A stretch of DNA of 64,000 nt from Saccharina japonica (Eukaryota > Sar > Phaeophyceae > Laminariales > Laminariaceae), in assembly GCA_008828725.1 (NCBI GenBank), contig MEHQ01001746.1:449846-513845 (forward strand), read 5' to 3'. The notes under the pieces are model-generated. The model saw only the letters and a list, made by a program, of their open reading frames with translations, had not been told where the DNA came from and ran no database searches. Made by a program: the position numbers and the translations under genes. This document shows, in pieces, positions 31,401-42,739 of the stretch; the stretch's first letter is position 1, and each line of letters begins with the position of its first letter.

Positions 31401-34400
31401 GGAAAGGATAAGAAACGCGGAGTCGGGACCGAGGAGGCGGGCGCGGAGGAGGGAGACGCGGATCCCGTACAAAAAGCTGACGAGCCGACTAGGCGTGGGA
31501 GAAAATCTACTGGTGGCGGCGGAGAGAGTGGGGAGAAGAAACGCAAGGATAAGATTGGAAACGGTGGCCCGAGAGAGCAAGGCTCGGAGACGGGCGGAGT
31601 CACTGGTAAGAGCAAGGACACCGGTAAAGGTAAGGACTCAGACAAGGGTAAGAGTAAGGGCACCGGAGAGAAAGAGGGTGGGGATAAGAGCGCGACTTCG
31701 GGGGCTGCTAAAGGAGAGGGGAGCAAGTCCAAGTCGGGCAAGCGCCGGGACAAAGATGCGGGCAAAACGGCGGCCGATACGGAGGAGGAGGAGGAGGAGG
31801 AGGAAGCGGCGAAACTTGACGGGAAGAAGAAAGGGAAGAGCCAGAGCGGCGCTCAGGCGGCGGACAAGGCGGCGACGGGAGGCGGAAAGAAAAAGAGCGG
31901 TAGCAATGGCAGCGGCAGCAGCAGCAGTCGTCGTGAGGGAGGTAGAGGTGGGGGCGAAGGGGAGGCCAGGAGAAAGAGCACAGGAGAGAAAAGAGGAGCA
32001 AGCTCGTCGGCGGAAGAAGGAGGTAGGGGGGTGGAGACGCCGAAGGGGGGCAGGGGCGGCGGGAAAGGAGACAAAGGTAAGGCAGTGCCGCCACCATCCA
32101 GCGCACCGAGTAAGACTAGGGAAGGTGGGGAGAGTAGCCGAAAGACCGCGAGGAAAGCGAAGGAGGCGGGCCTTTCGCGGGAGGCCGCCGTAAAAGCAAA
32201 AGACGCCGCCCAACCAAAGAAGGGCAGCAGCAGCAGCAGCAGCAGCAAGGACACGGCGAAGAAGAGCAGCAGCAGCAGCAGCAAGGATGCCGAGAAGAGC
32301 AACAGCAGCAGCAGCAGCAAGGACGCGGCGAAGGGCAAGGGGGCGATCGCGCGCGCAGATTCGGCGGGTAAAGACCCCCAGCGGGCCGGCCAGAAGGGCA
32401 AGGGCAAAGCCGAGCAGCAGAAGGAGAAAGGCGCATCCTCGACATCTTCCTCTCCCCGCACTGGAAAAAAAGGCAAGGGGAAAGAGGCACCCTCTGTGTC
32501 TTCCTCGGACGGCGGCGGGCCCGGAAAAGGCCGCGGAGCGGCCAAGAAACTTACAGTCGAAACCGACACCGACGACGACGACCCATCGCTTTTTTTCGGG
32601 CTCCCGGTTGGGGAAAAGTCGTGGGTGGAGGTGGAGTGGGAGGTTGAGGTGCAGAAGAGCGGAAGGAAGCCGGAGGAGGTGAGGGCGTTCGCTAGGATAG
32701 GGGTACTGCGTTTTGGCCGAAACTTTTGTCACTGGGACCGTGCTCCTCGACCGGGGAACTACCCTATAAGGCATAGGCATAGGCATGCGCTTTTATGCCT
32801 CATCCCATTTGTGTTGCACGGTGTCGTTCGTAATATACACACCTCGACCATGGGATTGGTCGTTGTTAAGTTAAGCCTGCATATATGCATGTATGTATGT
32901 GATGTATATCAAAAGTCAGTATTGGGTTACTTACTAGTAGTGCTAGTGAATTACTAATAATAATGAGCCTCATGTAATTGTAGGTGCACGACTCGCTTAA
33001 GGTAGCATTGTTTCTGAAGGCTTGTTCGCGAAGGCATGAGGTTAAAACTTATTCCAGCAATCTGGTTCCGAAGACCCTCCTCCCGCTTTTGCGGCCTGAA
33101 CCCACCATCGCCTTTTCTTACTGCATTTAGGTACGAAAGTAGATTCAGCTTGTTTTTTTTTTTTTTCTTTGGGGGGGGGGGCTTTGAGCTTGTAAATCGT
33201 TAGCTGTGCTGGGTCGGAACTTTTAGCACAACAAACTGCTGTGTTGGCACGGGGATGCATCGGGGCACTAACGTGAGGGCGGCAGTGCCCCTGCGATGCC
33301 AACTTGTGCTTGGCTGTGCTAACCTGAAAATCGAGCTCGCATGCTCGCATGTCTGCAGATGTGTACCCCGGGTTGTTTCCCTTGAGTGTTGCAGGTCTTG
33401 ACCCTTTTAAAAGTTTTGGGGATATTTAACTCGGGATTAGTGTCAAGCATATGGTTCTGCACAGTGCAGTACTATAAGTGCGTCTCTACAGCAGCAGTAG
33501 TTACATGCATATAACACGACGTAGCAAGCGCACCAGGTATATATATAGATATAAACATACTTGAGGTACCTATTTATATGGACCCCCCAACTGTCTTCGT
33601 ATGTTGCAGGTTTGTATAGTGGGTATGTACCTAGTCATACAACATCGGCGTACTCGACGTATATACCAGGTGTATGTCTTCCTCACGTCAGACGGACCAT
33701 CGATTCCCACTTCATGATCTATATATAAGCAGTAAACCTTTCAAGGCAGATATATTCCCGATCTTGTCATATTATCTACAGTAATTCATCTTGCCGGGTG
33801 GGACACGAATTCTGCATGATCTAGCACGTGTTTCCTGGGTTGAACTTGTACGATGCAGACCCTGCACAATCGCTCATTACGGCAGGCAAGGAACCAGATG
33901 ATCTAGTTCGTGATCTGTCGTACTGTAGGTGTGGTGTCAACCATTGGCCGGCTCTTATCGATCAACCATTTTTTGTCCCTTCGCTGGCAGACGGTGGAGT
34001 GGTTTACGGCCTCCGTCGACCTGTGCAAGCGCCTTAGCACGGACAAGGAAGGCAATCCGAAGTGGCGCATCAACTACTCCAGGCGTGGCAGCCTGCCGGC
34101 GTCGAAGGTACGGTAGCGCGTTTTTTTAATCGCACTTTGCTATGCCAGTAGCAACGTCAGTAGAAATGGATTGGCTGCTGCCCCGATTGTCCCCATGTTC
34201 TGCATCCCAATCGGGGCAACCACCCCCTTGTTGCCATCCAGCAAGCAGCGTTGTTTACGAAAGGACGAGCCTCGTCTTCTATTTCGAGGGAACATAGTAA
34301 TTAGAGCTAAATATTAACTATTGCGTGTAAACATATTAGGGGGGATGTTTTTTTTCAACCATCGTGGGTGCTGATTACTATACAGTATGCCCTCTTAGTA

Positions 34401-36260
34401 ATTTTCGAAGGGTTTATTTCGCCGCAATCAAGGGCGGTAGAAGGCTCATGTTTGGGTACGTAGTTCCCCCGCCCCTCCCGTTACCCCATTGAAGATTTCA
34501 TCGATATGCAAGAACGTCTGCCTCACAAGCGGTTCTTAGTAGGATGCAGCTCACGCTTCATGCGACTCGCCGAACACCCGATGGCGCTTCGTGTTTGGTG
34601 CTAGCAATGTCTGCCTGGTCGGTGAAAACCCGACATGCTCCATCCCGGCATTGTAGGGATGCGAAGGTCCATGGTCATACGACTACGGCCGTACGAAGTA
34701 TATGGATATCGAGTACACCCCCCCCCCGCCGTAACGTTTCCATTCGTGTTTTCAACAGGGGTTGAAAAAAAAAACATCTACCATGCCAGGTAATAACAGT
34801 TTTGAGAGCAAACTACCGTCCCTACGGTATGGTAGACACGTGTATACCAATACCACATCATACCGGATGAATACTTTTGTACCGATAGTGACGATGATGG
34901 TTACGTTTCGCTCGTGTTGACCGTTACATCAGAGCAAGGTGGTGTTCTTGAGCAAGACCGAGCTGATCGACGACTACCAAGACGACCCGCTCCTGTGGAG
35001 GAAGAAAGGAAGCGAGCTCAAAGCTTCGGTAAGAGCCCCCCTGCTACTGCCACATACTGCCACAGCATACAGTGTACGCGACAGTAAGTAGTTAAGAACT
35101 TGAGGGTTTGATAATTCGAGCTCGAGTATTGGACGACCCTAAAAACGTGGGCGTTTGTATCCTGAAATTAGAGTAGGATACACCCTGCAAGCAGTTAAGA
35201 ACTTGGGGAGTTTGATAGTTTCAGGCTCGAGTTTTTACGACCATAAAAACGTGGCCATTTGTATACTAAAATTAGTGTAGGACACACCCTGCCTTACGCA
35301 AGAGTTCTAGCCTTGCCCAAATTAGAAAGTTCTTATGTGGTGTCGCACAGCGTACCGTGTGAAACACTTTTTTTATTTCTCGCATTTCTATGCCTCCACC
35401 TTTGGCATCCAACCATGAAGGCAGCACGCACATAGCTGCGGCATCATACCCTGTGCACACCATGTTGTCAGATATTACGCTTTGCCGGATTATTTTCATG
35501 TGTTGAAGCTCATTGTTATACCGACACATGTTTGTGAAAGCATGTACTCCGTAACACACCCAGAGCCGGTGCGGCATCATATTGTAGACCTATTGCAATG
35601 GCGCCGTGCTGAACACGCTCAAAGCTGCGGCATCATACTCTTCGGGCGGATCATGATCTAGATCATCTAGTTCCTCCCCTGCCGCTGTGAGAGGTTGGGC
35701 AGGATCTGCATAGTACAGATCCAACCCAGGAAACATGTGCTACAGCAGTAGTCATGAGATTATACGGATCCCAACCGGAAAGGGCAGCATAAGCTACTGT
35801 AGATCATACAATATGGGGCTTAGATCTTCGTTGAAAGGTCTGTTGCTTATGGATCATCAAGTGGGAATGATATATCTGATCTATCCGCCAGAAAGGGCAG
35901 CATGAGCTAGATCATACAATATCGGGCTTAGATCTGCCTTGAAAGGCCTGCTGCTTATAGATCATCAAGCGGGAATTATCCATCTATAGAGGATCTATCT
36001 GTAGATGATCTATCTGTAGATGATTTATCTGTAGATGATATATCTGTAGATTATCTATTCGAAGTGTTAACATACTACAAATGACGCCCTGCTTATTTTG
36101 TGTCCTCTCGCCCAACCCAAACCCCGTCCGTGTCACTCGACCGCAGGCTCTGGCCATCTCGCCGAAACGTCCGGGCAGTGCTGCCGGAAGCGTTGCTTCG
36201 TCCGTCGATCAAGAGGTAGAATGGCGAGAGGACTTCGGTCTCAAACCCCGTCGGCGATGA
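27224..36260 (+). CDS. HMG-box protein with long Lys/Ser-rich linker (six-exon model)
   Basis: Exons 27224-27397, 29634-29789, 30723-32678, 33991-34107, 34933-35028 and 36147-36260, all phase 0; 870 residues. HMG boxes are three-helix DNA-bending domains of chromatin proteins and transcription factors. Helix 1 is seen in exon 1 (RKRTHHSAYHLFMKAVR, residues 18-34, with the family's S-A-Y/F-x-x-F signature). Helices 2-3 are in exon 2 (LGNMWTNALPSVREFFEHAA, residues 74-93, with the signature Trp). Residues 111-762 are a Lys/Ser/Gly/Glu-rich low-complexity region with Ser runs, ending in an acidic DTDDDD patch. Residues 755-870 have Trp/Tyr-rich strands (SWVEVEWEV, VEWFTASVD, KWRINY, KVVFLSKTELID) with a spacing that recalls Tudor-like chromatin readers; that is inference. 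A nuclear role is expected. The closest named family beyond HMG-box is not recognisable. Confidence 0.75.
28317..28471. repeat. Two CAG arrays
   Basis: CAG runs at 28320-28357 and 28432-28471 in HMG-box intron 1, with single AGCAGCAGC motifs around them. Confidence 0.9.
28797..28924. mobile_element. I element in HMG-box intron 1
   Basis: ATTACGGGGGACCATATTAA at the left and TTTACTATGGTCCCCCGTGA at the right, with AATAAGACCTACGGTGCACA inside. Related sequences lie at 2597-2715 (mirrored near 11080-11195), 7605-7715, 15938-16085 and, more weakly, 34288-34402. Confidence 0.75.
29634..29789 (+). CDS. HMG-box gene exon 2
   Basis: Acceptor GGCGCAG|, donor AAG|GTATTT, 52 codons, carrying HMG helices 2-3 with LGNMW and VREFF.HAA. 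Intron 1 (27398-29633) contains CAG arrays and an I element. Confidence 0.75.
29800..30215. repeat. Degenerate minisatellite with GATCCGGCGTA motif
   Basis: About ten diverged units of roughly 35-45 bp with the core ATGCGGCAAGACCTGTGCTG followed by ATCCGGCG. It starts directly after HMG-box exon 2, inside intron 2. Confidence 0.75.
30425..30720. repeat. Minisatellite, about 70-bp unit, about 4 copies
   Basis: Units begin CCGTTCTCGTTCTAACCGTT, contain the palindrome ACCGTTCAACGGT and end CGCGTTTTTCCCCGAT. It abuts the acceptor of HMG-box exon 3, and the last partial unit supplies the sequence around the splice site. Confidence 0.85.
30723..32678 (+). CDS. HMG-box gene exon 3 (low-complexity exon)
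   Basis: 652 codons. The acceptor GTCGAAG| at 30722 is the first phase-0 AG and falls exactly where a 70-bp minisatellite stops. The donor is GAG|GTGAGG. The reading is dominated by Lys, Ser, Gly, Glu and Ala with poly-Ser runs (about 32224-32320), and ends with SLFFGLP..KSWVEVEWEVEVQ. The antisense frame is also open for long stretches because of base composition; the splice fit and composition favour this strand. Confidence 0.75.
33991..34107 (+). CDS. HMG-box gene exon 4
   Basis: Acceptor CTGGCAG|, donor AAG|GTACGG, 39 codons: TVEWFTASVDLCKRL...KWRINYSRRG. No interruption, and clean borders. Confidence 0.75.
34505..34732. repeat. D repeat, inverted copy
   Basis: Reverse-oriented copy (CTCACAAGCGGTTCTTAGTA ... 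CATGGTCATACGACTACGGC) in HMG-box intron 4. Poly-C run at its end, as poly-G runs begin the other copies. Confidence 0.75.
34933..35028 (+). CDS. HMG-box gene exon 5
   Basis: Acceptor CATCAG|, donor TCG|GTAAGA, 32 codons: KVVFLSKTELIDDYQDDP followed by LLWRKKGSEL. Phase 0 on both sides. Confidence 0.75.
35640..36070. repeat. G repeat: GATCTA-rich palindromic array
   Basis: Dense ATGATCTAGATCATCTAG and GATCTATCTGTAGATGATCT units. Shares CATCTAGTTCCTC and CTGCCG.TGTGAGAG with 37130-37470. Related, looser arrays lie at 20080-20290 (with a perfect ATCTGTAGATTATCTACAGA hairpin) and 33775-33925. Confidence 0.75.
36147..36260 (+). CDS. HMG-box gene terminal exon
   Basis: Acceptor ACCGCAG|, 37 codons and TGA at 36258. 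It encodes a Ser/Ala-rich stretch and a basic end (VEWREDFGLKPRRR). The phase fits; conservation cannot be judged here. Confidence 0.65.
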   Translation, partial: ALAISPKRPGSAAGSVASSVDQEVEWREDFGLKPRRR

Positions 36261-36369
36261 GCTGCACTGCCTGCCGTTCAAAAGCCACCGCTCACCCCAA
36301 GCGAGCGGGCGTCTGGTAGACCCCCCCCCCCCCCCCAAACACGTGTTTTGCCAGGCGCATTTTGTTTTG

Positions 36370-36990
36370 TTGTGGGCATGTTTGTACAGATGGGTCATTC
36401 AAGATTTTCCAACGCCGTAGCCCTTGGGGTGCTTGTGTATCTTGTTTTGTATGGGTCTTTCGAGTGGTTCACGCAGCCTACGGTAGGCTTGGCTTGTGTG
36501 CTTGTTTGTCAGCGTCGTCAAACAATTCACACAGCCCGGCGTGGCTTTTGCGTGTTTTTCTTGTCGGTAAGGGCGTTCAAGTGATTCGCGCATCCTAGCC
36601 TCGGCGTGTGTACGCTTCTTTGCATGGATGGGTCTTGAAGCGATTCACGCAGCTCAGCTTGACGATTGTGTTTTTTTTCTTGTTGGTATCGGTCTTGAAG
36701 CGTTGTACGCAGCCTAGGCTTGGCTTGTGTGCTTGTTGGTATGGGTCTCCGAATAATGATGCACCTAGCCTTGGTTTGTGTATTTCTTTGTATGCATGTT
36801 GAAGCGACGCACACAGCCTGGCCTTGGCTGGTGTACGTCTCTCTATGGATCTTGAAGCGACGCACATAGCCTAGGCTTGGCTTGTGTGCGTCTTTCTATG
36901 GGTCATCAAGCGACGCTCACAGTCTAGGCTTGCCTTGTGTACTTTCTTTGTTTGGGCTCTTTCAAGCGATCCACGCAGCGTAGCCTAGAC
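36370..36990. repeat. Degenerate minisatellite, about 65-bp unit
   Basis: Nine or more units built on GGCTTGTGTGCTTGTTTGT, ATGGGTCTTGAAGCGA and CGCACACAGCCTAG, beginning 110 bp beyond the HMG-box stop codon; it may include its 3' UTR. Confidence 0.8.
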
Positions 36991-37129
36991 AAAGGAGTTG
37001 AGCTCAAGACAGCAGTAGCTTTGCGGCGTAAGAAATGTTTGCCGACATTGCTTTGCGGCAAGCTCCTTCAGAACTGCAAATCACGTTACGGTGAACAAAC
37101 CTGTTTAGAACTGCACCCATTTCGCACCT

Positions 37130-37470
37130 TGGACAGATCATCTACAGGTAGATCATGATCTAGATGACCTACAGATATACCATGATCTAGATTATCTACA
37201 GATATATCATGATCTAGATATATCATGATCTAGATCATCTACAGATAGACCATGATCTAGATCATCTAGTTCCTCACCTGCCGGTGTGAGAGGGTTGCGC
37301 CGGAACTGCACAGCATTACAGTTCCAACCCAAGAAACATATGCTACACCATGCAGATTTTTGTGGGTCCAGCCCGGGAACATGAGAGCTAGATCATACAG
37401 CGTCGGGAATAGATCCTCCTTGAAAGATCTAGACCATCGAGTGGGAGTGACCTGTAGGTGATATGTAGAT
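37130..37470. repeat. G repeat, second array
   Basis: At least six ATCATGATCTAGAT-type palindromes in 120 bp, followed by the shared non-palindromic segment TTCCAACCCAAGAAACATAT. Confidence 0.75.
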
Positions 37471-37674
37471 GATCTGCCCGTGGTGTGAACCGTTTGGTCC
37501 AAACTGCTTGGCATTACAGGAACGTGGGATACTTTTGGAGTAATGGTAGTCATGTACCTGGTAAGTCACTAGCCCTCGACGGGCCGGACGAGCAAGGGGT
37601 CTCTAGAGGACGACCGTGCGCACGCTAGTCTGTCGGTCAACAACAGCGCAAACTCGGAAGGTGAAGCTTCATTA

Positions 37675-37945
37675 TCACGGGGGGGGGGTACTCCTGTCGT
37701 GTATGGCCGTAGTCGTATGACCATAGACTCGCATCCCTACAATCCCGGGACGGGCACGTTGGGTTTTCACCAACCAGGCAGACATTGATTGCGTGCACCA
37801 AGCGCGACGCGCCGTGAGGTATTGGACGAGTCGCATGGAGCGTGAGCTGCATCCTGCTGAGAACCGCCTGTGAGGCGGACTTGCGTATGGACGACAGCCT
37901 CCAATGAATTCATTTAATTTCTGGTGTGGCCACTCCCTGAGATAG
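37675..37945. repeat. D repeat
   Basis: Starts at a G10 run followed by TACTC, then GTATGACCATAGACTCGCAT, GGCAGACATTG, AGAACCGCCTGTGAGGCGGA. A partial fifth copy is at 6431-6580. Confidence 0.75.
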
Positions 37946-38814
37946 CAATGGGATCACTATGTAACTGCCTCGCGGGTGCCTTACCATATACACACTACGT
38001 GATACGATCATTCCCCTTGTCCCGCCCCGCACAAATGATCTACTGGACCGCCAGCCTTGGTGGCCGCCAAAAAGAAAAGGAAAAAACGGTACCCTGGTTG
38101 TCTAGCTCTCGCAGTGAGAGGCATGTTTTACAGCGTCGTTGCCAACCGACACCAACCCAACCTATACATAAAAATATATTATATCTTTATAGGGGATGTG
38201 GGGGGGGGGGCAGCTAGTCGTCGGTGCTACCCGTATTGCAGTATTTGGGGTGACCATGCGCACGATAGTCTCAGCCAACACAACTGCAAACCAGGTCAGG
38301 TAGGTGTATACCTTCGTCAGCGGAAGGGCTCCGGTATTCGTCAATGCTACTCGTAGATCATTCTGTTTTTCGTTAGGCGCGTGGAGCGAGTCTTTGGGGC
38401 GGTCGTGCTCATGATCATGATAGCCTCGGCCGACAACACCGACCGGGAGCCATGTCGGGCGTAGACGATCCATCCTCGAGGGCTCTCCGCTGTTGTTCGT
38501 CAATGACATGGTACTCGTACATGGAGCAGTGCCCGTGAAAGTCAGCGTGCGGCCGAGCGGTGACAAGGCATAAACAACAGGTCCTGGTCGAAAGGTTCGA
38601 AGGGCGACGCATGCTTCGAAACAGTACAGGACACCTACTGTAGTACGAAACATGCTATTAATAATAAGAAAGTCAGGCTGAGATTAGAGTGAAATAAGAA
38701 ATTCGGGAGCCGTTGTCTTGAAATAAGTGTGGAGAGCACCCTCTCTCAAGTAAGACACCCACCCTGGGCCAGCTTTCCTGTTACTTATTAGGTGTCCTGT
38801 ACTGTAGGGGTATA

Positions 38815-39066
38815 CTTTTGTTTTGGCCAAAATAGCTCTGACTGGCGGACTTCCCCAAAACTGAAGGCTTTATTACTCATTATCGCTTGAATTATCATCT
38901 TGTGTTGTACGCTACTGCTTGAGTTTCCGACATTATTCACCGGGTGGCACTTTCGTTTTTTTTCAAGGTCAGGGTTCGAGTGGGAAATAAAGAGCTCCTA
39001 TACTAATATCGAGTGAAAACACACACCCTCAGAAACTAGTTGGAGCACCTCTACCGTGGCATGCAT
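38815..39066. mobile_element. A element, diverged
   Basis: Right half clear (TTATTCACCGGGTGGCACTT, AAAGAGCTCCTATAC, GGAGCACCTCTACCGTGGCA); left terminus not recognisable. Confidence 0.6.
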
Positions 39067-39470
39067 CCAACATCTTGTTCAGTCGTCCTCGCTCGACTGT
39101 TCGAACGAAACGCCGGGACTCCCCCCGCCCCTGCACAACGTGGTGTAAAACAATCATTGTGGAGACATTGAACGGTATCTATAGCAAACCCCAGAAGAGG
39201 TGCCAACAACCTCTCAATTCCGTACGCCTAATTAATGGTGTGCTGCATTGTGCAATGTTTCCGTGAGGGCTTTTCACGCCTACGAGTACGTTGTGCAGAG
39301 GGGGTCCTAGCTTCCTGTGCGTTGTGGTGCTACTCCAGTAGACTACGAGGTAGTTGAGAGCAGCCAGCGTACTTTTTCTCGTTGTGCATCGGTGGGGGGC
39401 CAACCTGCAAGCTGTGACAAAGCACACTTACTCACAGCAGTACACTATTATAGTACAGTAGTGCTCTGGA

Positions 39471-39757
39471 CGCATGCTACGGTAGCCTGCATGCAGGTGC
39501 ACCATTTCTGCCTTCTGAGGGTGGTCACTTATTAAGGAGCTCTATCCAAAGACAGATTTTGGAGGGAAATATTAGTTTCACCCGATGAACATTCCCATTG
39601 CCCAAGTACCGGTATGCGTACAACGAAATACACTGGAACACAAGGTAAGGATGAAAGTCCGACGATTTTGGGTTAAGGAGGCTTTTTATTAGTCATTCAG
39701 AAAGCATTTCAGGCAAAAAGTGTCACTGGGACTACCTCTACCGCCGTAGCACGCGTT
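39471..39757. mobile_element. A element, opposite orientation
   Basis: GACGCATGCTACGGTAGCCT at the left, then GGTGCACC, AAGGAGCTCTATCC, CACCCGATGAACATTCCC, CGATTTTGGGTTAAGGAGG, ending ACCGCCGTAGCACGCGTT. The TTAA site is empty here. Confidence 0.8.
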
Positions 39758-39764
39758 TCAGTCC

Positions 39765-40500
39765 GAAATTGGTCTGTTTGTTTGGCGGACTCGAACCAGC
39801 CTGCTTGTTTGGCGTGGCGGGCCCAAACAGACGATGGCGGGCGAACTCTGTGAAAACAACCGGCGGCCTGCTTGTTTCGTGTGCTCAAAGAAACGAGGAC
39901 GAGAACTCTTTCTTGCCAGAACAAAAAAAAAACTGCTTGTTTGGCGGGCTTCAAACAAAAACAGCCAGGGCGAGCACTCTCAGTCCGCCAGAATATGATA
40001 TGCTTTATTGGCGGGCCCAAACCAACAGGGGCGATCGCTATGTCAGAAAATGGCCTGCCTGTTTATCGGGCTCAAACACCCGACGACGACGTCCCTCTTA
40101 TAAGAATAAATAGATGCTTGTTTGGCGGGCTCGAGCAAGCGAGGGTGGGCGCTCTCATACTGTCAGAATACATACGACCTTCTTCGTTAGCGGGGCCACA
40201 AACAAACGGGGGCGAGGGTTCTGTCAGAAAAATGGCCTACTTGCTTGGCGGGCTCAAACACCCCCGATGGCGACGACTCTCTGTAATAAAAATGGAATGC
40301 TTGGTTGGCGGGCTCATATGAAGCACAAGCAACGAACGGCTAGGGCTCTGTCAGAAAATGGTCTGCTTGTTTGGCGGGCTCAAACAAACGAGGGCGGGCG
40401 GTTCTGTCAGAAAATGACACGCATGTTTTGTGGGCCTAATGAGGGGGGTACGAGGCTTCCGTCGGAAAACGACTTGCTTGTTTGACGGGCTGAAACCGGT
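39765..40500. repeat. Degenerate minisatellite, about 60-70-bp unit
   Basis: Ten or more units with TGCTTGTTTGGCGGGCTCAA, ACGAGGGCGGGCGCTCT and TGTCAGAAAATGGCC. One frame stays open for 149 codons, from repeat composition. Confidence 0.85.
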
Positions 40501-40958
40501 TATAGTTTGTTCCTGGGCATGATACATTATCAGTACTATATACCAGGTATGAATAAACGTATGAAATGTAATGTTGTTGTCGTCTTCACATTAAACTCGT
40601 TTCAGTTGCTAATCCCTATAGTCTGATCTAGCAAGATCACAGCCCGTGGTCACAAAAGTGCTAGAGCCATCAGAGAATCCTAAAGAACACGCACACTTAT
40701 CATAGCAGGGAAAGGATACACCAGGTACACCTAAAATCCCTACAGCATGTTATGCGTGTCCAAAACTGAACTACACGCCCGCAATCTCCATTCGACTACA
40801 GCAGCATCGCCCCCCCCCCCCCCCCCCACTCTTCACCACTGAATTTGCCGACTACAGCGTAACTACTGTCTGAAGTGCTGTCTGTACAAAAACACACGGT
40901 ATGCGTGGGAACAAAATGGAGCACGCAGCTGCTGTCTGAAGTGCTGCCAGAATGACAG

Positions 40959-41675
40959 TCAACGGGCACACAGTGAACAAGAACAGCCAACCAAAGCCAT
41001 CACGTCAATTGACAATAACCCGAATCTATCCTGAACGTCTGTGTTAGACACAGCATTATAATCATCGACACTGATTAGGAATCGTTCCACATTGAAAGGG
41101 TCTTCCACGATCAGGCACACAATGAAGGCACCCGGGGTGTCCGCGCCATCTCTGCCGCGTCTCTCTACAAAACCAGTGACGTCATCCACACAGACCCAAC
41201 AACGAAATTCAGGGGAAAAAACGAAAACAAAAAAATCAACAAAAATGTTTGTCCGTTCGTCACGGGTCGATGTCGTCCGTGCTCCGGATGGCTGCTCCGC
41301 GCTGCTGTGCTGCTGCTGCGGTGCGCTGCTGTGCTCCGGCGCGCCGCTCCGGTGCCACTTGGCCAGTCCTAGCACGACCACACTCGACCTGCTCCGTCCG
41401 TACTCGCTCTCGTTGTTGTCCTTCCCAGTCGGCTTCTCGCTTTCTCCCTCGTTGCACTCAGGGTGCTTGGTCTGGAAAATACAATTTCTCGCGCTGAAGG
41501 GATTGACCAGTCCAGACTCCAGTTCGTCGCCACACGCTCCCTCCTCCTTTGATGGCGAAGCCAGGTTACTGAGACAGTACAGCTCCCTCTGGCAAACACA
41601 CCTAGGGCCGTGTACGTAGGGTCCGTCCACCTTCCTGATGGCGTCTGCCTCCGCGCACAAAAGTGAGATGGACAT
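40959..41675 (-). CDS. Open frame of unknown status
   Basis: A 238-codon open frame with a Cys-rich first third (spaced Cys pairs such as CVCQRELYC) and a later stretch of mixed composition (GFVERRGRDGADTPGAFIVC). No family is recognised and no splice partner identified. The overlapping plus-strand frame of 175 codons is the alternative. At most one is real. Confidence 0.25.
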   Translation of the reverse strand: MSISLLCAEADAIRKVDGPYVHGPRCVCQRELYCLSNLASPSKEEGACGDELESGLVNPFSARNCIFQTKHPECNEGESEKPTGKDNNESEYGRSRSSVVVLGLAKWHRSGAPEHSSAPQQQHSSAEQPSGARTTSTRDERTNIFVDFFVFVFSPEFRCWVCVDDVTGFVERRGRDGADTPGAFIVCLIVEDPFNVERFLISVDDYNAVSNTDVQDRFGLLSIDVMALVGCSCSLCAR

Positions 41676-41793
41676 TGCTGTCTACACCGACGGCCAAAAG
41701 GCCCGTGCATCTGAACTTTTGCGCCTGACGCACCAGTGCCGATCCAACTCTACCGCTGCACACGCTTCGCGGCGGGTGCGCAGCAGCAAGAAG
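41638..41793 (+). CDS. Possible first exon, unknown protein
   Basis: ATG at 41638 begins 52 codons (MASASAHKSEMDIAVYTDGQ...) ending at AAG|GTATCG in phase 0, like the confident genes. No partner exon was found. The antisense strand of the neighbouring block is also open, so support is limited to the start codon, the donor and the composition. Confidence 0.3.
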
Positions 41794-42739
41794 GTATCGG
41801 TCCGCTTGAGGGTGAGCCTAGCCTTGCTCGCTAGAAAGACCCCCCCCTCGCTATGGGCCACGTACTATTCATATATTAATATGACTAATTAAAGATGTTG
41901 AAGACGGGGATTGAGATGGGTACAGGACCCGTATATACATTATACATGGTTACAACAGATTTAATGTTTCATACCGTATATAATATATATATATACCCTG
42001 GTATATATATGTACGTATATATATCCTTTTGCTGTCCCCTTCTTATAGCTAATCGGCATGATGAATGATCCATACATGGAAACAGCAGTTTTCATGTTGC
42101 ATACAATTTATGTTGCCGTCCCCCTTGCTGATCGACATGAAGTACAGTACAGGATACCTACTAAGAAACAGGCTAACAAGAAAGTCACTCTGAGATTTAG
42201 AGGGAAATAAGAAATCCGAGAGTCGTTATCTTGAAGTTGGTGTAGAAAAAAACAAATCGCAAACAGAGGAGGGCTGAGAACTGAAGGAAAGGACAGGCAA
42301 CCAAAGCACAACAAAAGCACCCTCCAGGCAGCCGAGGCAGTTTTTTGTACCGGTAGTACAGACAAGTTCTACCAACTACGCGTAGTCGGTCTAGTACCTT
42401 GCTACCCTAAATGCCGTCTCCTTCCTGCTTTCGTCAGCCGCGGTTGGTTTCCCCACGACCGTCCCCCCCCCCCCCCCCCATCCCCATTCCCTTGGGCGCC
42501 ACCCCTACAACGGATATGTGGCGTTTCCTACTCAAGTCCACCCCATCTCCGTGCCAAACACGAAAGACAAAGAAAGAGAGGAGGGAAAAAAACGAAAATT
42601 AACATATATAATATGCGTAATTCCAACCTGAGCAAACGAAGAAAACCTACGACAATGCAAAAGCAAAAAACAACCACGACAAAATTGAAAATGAAAAAAT
42701 ACGAGGCGGTGTAACATCGATGTCGTGTCCTCCTGGAGA

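Noticed and set aside
31638..32786. Long minus-strand open frames opposite HMG-box exon 3
   Set aside because: They mirror the Lys/Ser/Gly coding bias. The plus-strand exon has matching splice phases and neighbours; the minus frames do not.
35640..36070. Regularly spaced short repeats as a CRISPR-like array
   Set aside because: Units are palindromic, variable in length and lack distinct spacers, and the genome is eukaryotic.
38162..38653. 163-codon minus-strand frame
   Set aside because: Composition resembles the surrounding repeats (CGTCAATG..CTACTCG), with no convincing splice sites or domain.
39872..40321. 149-codon frame with repeated LVWRAQT / LLAWRAQTP units
   Set aside because: Follows the minisatellite period, and other frames are equally open. 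No start or splice support.
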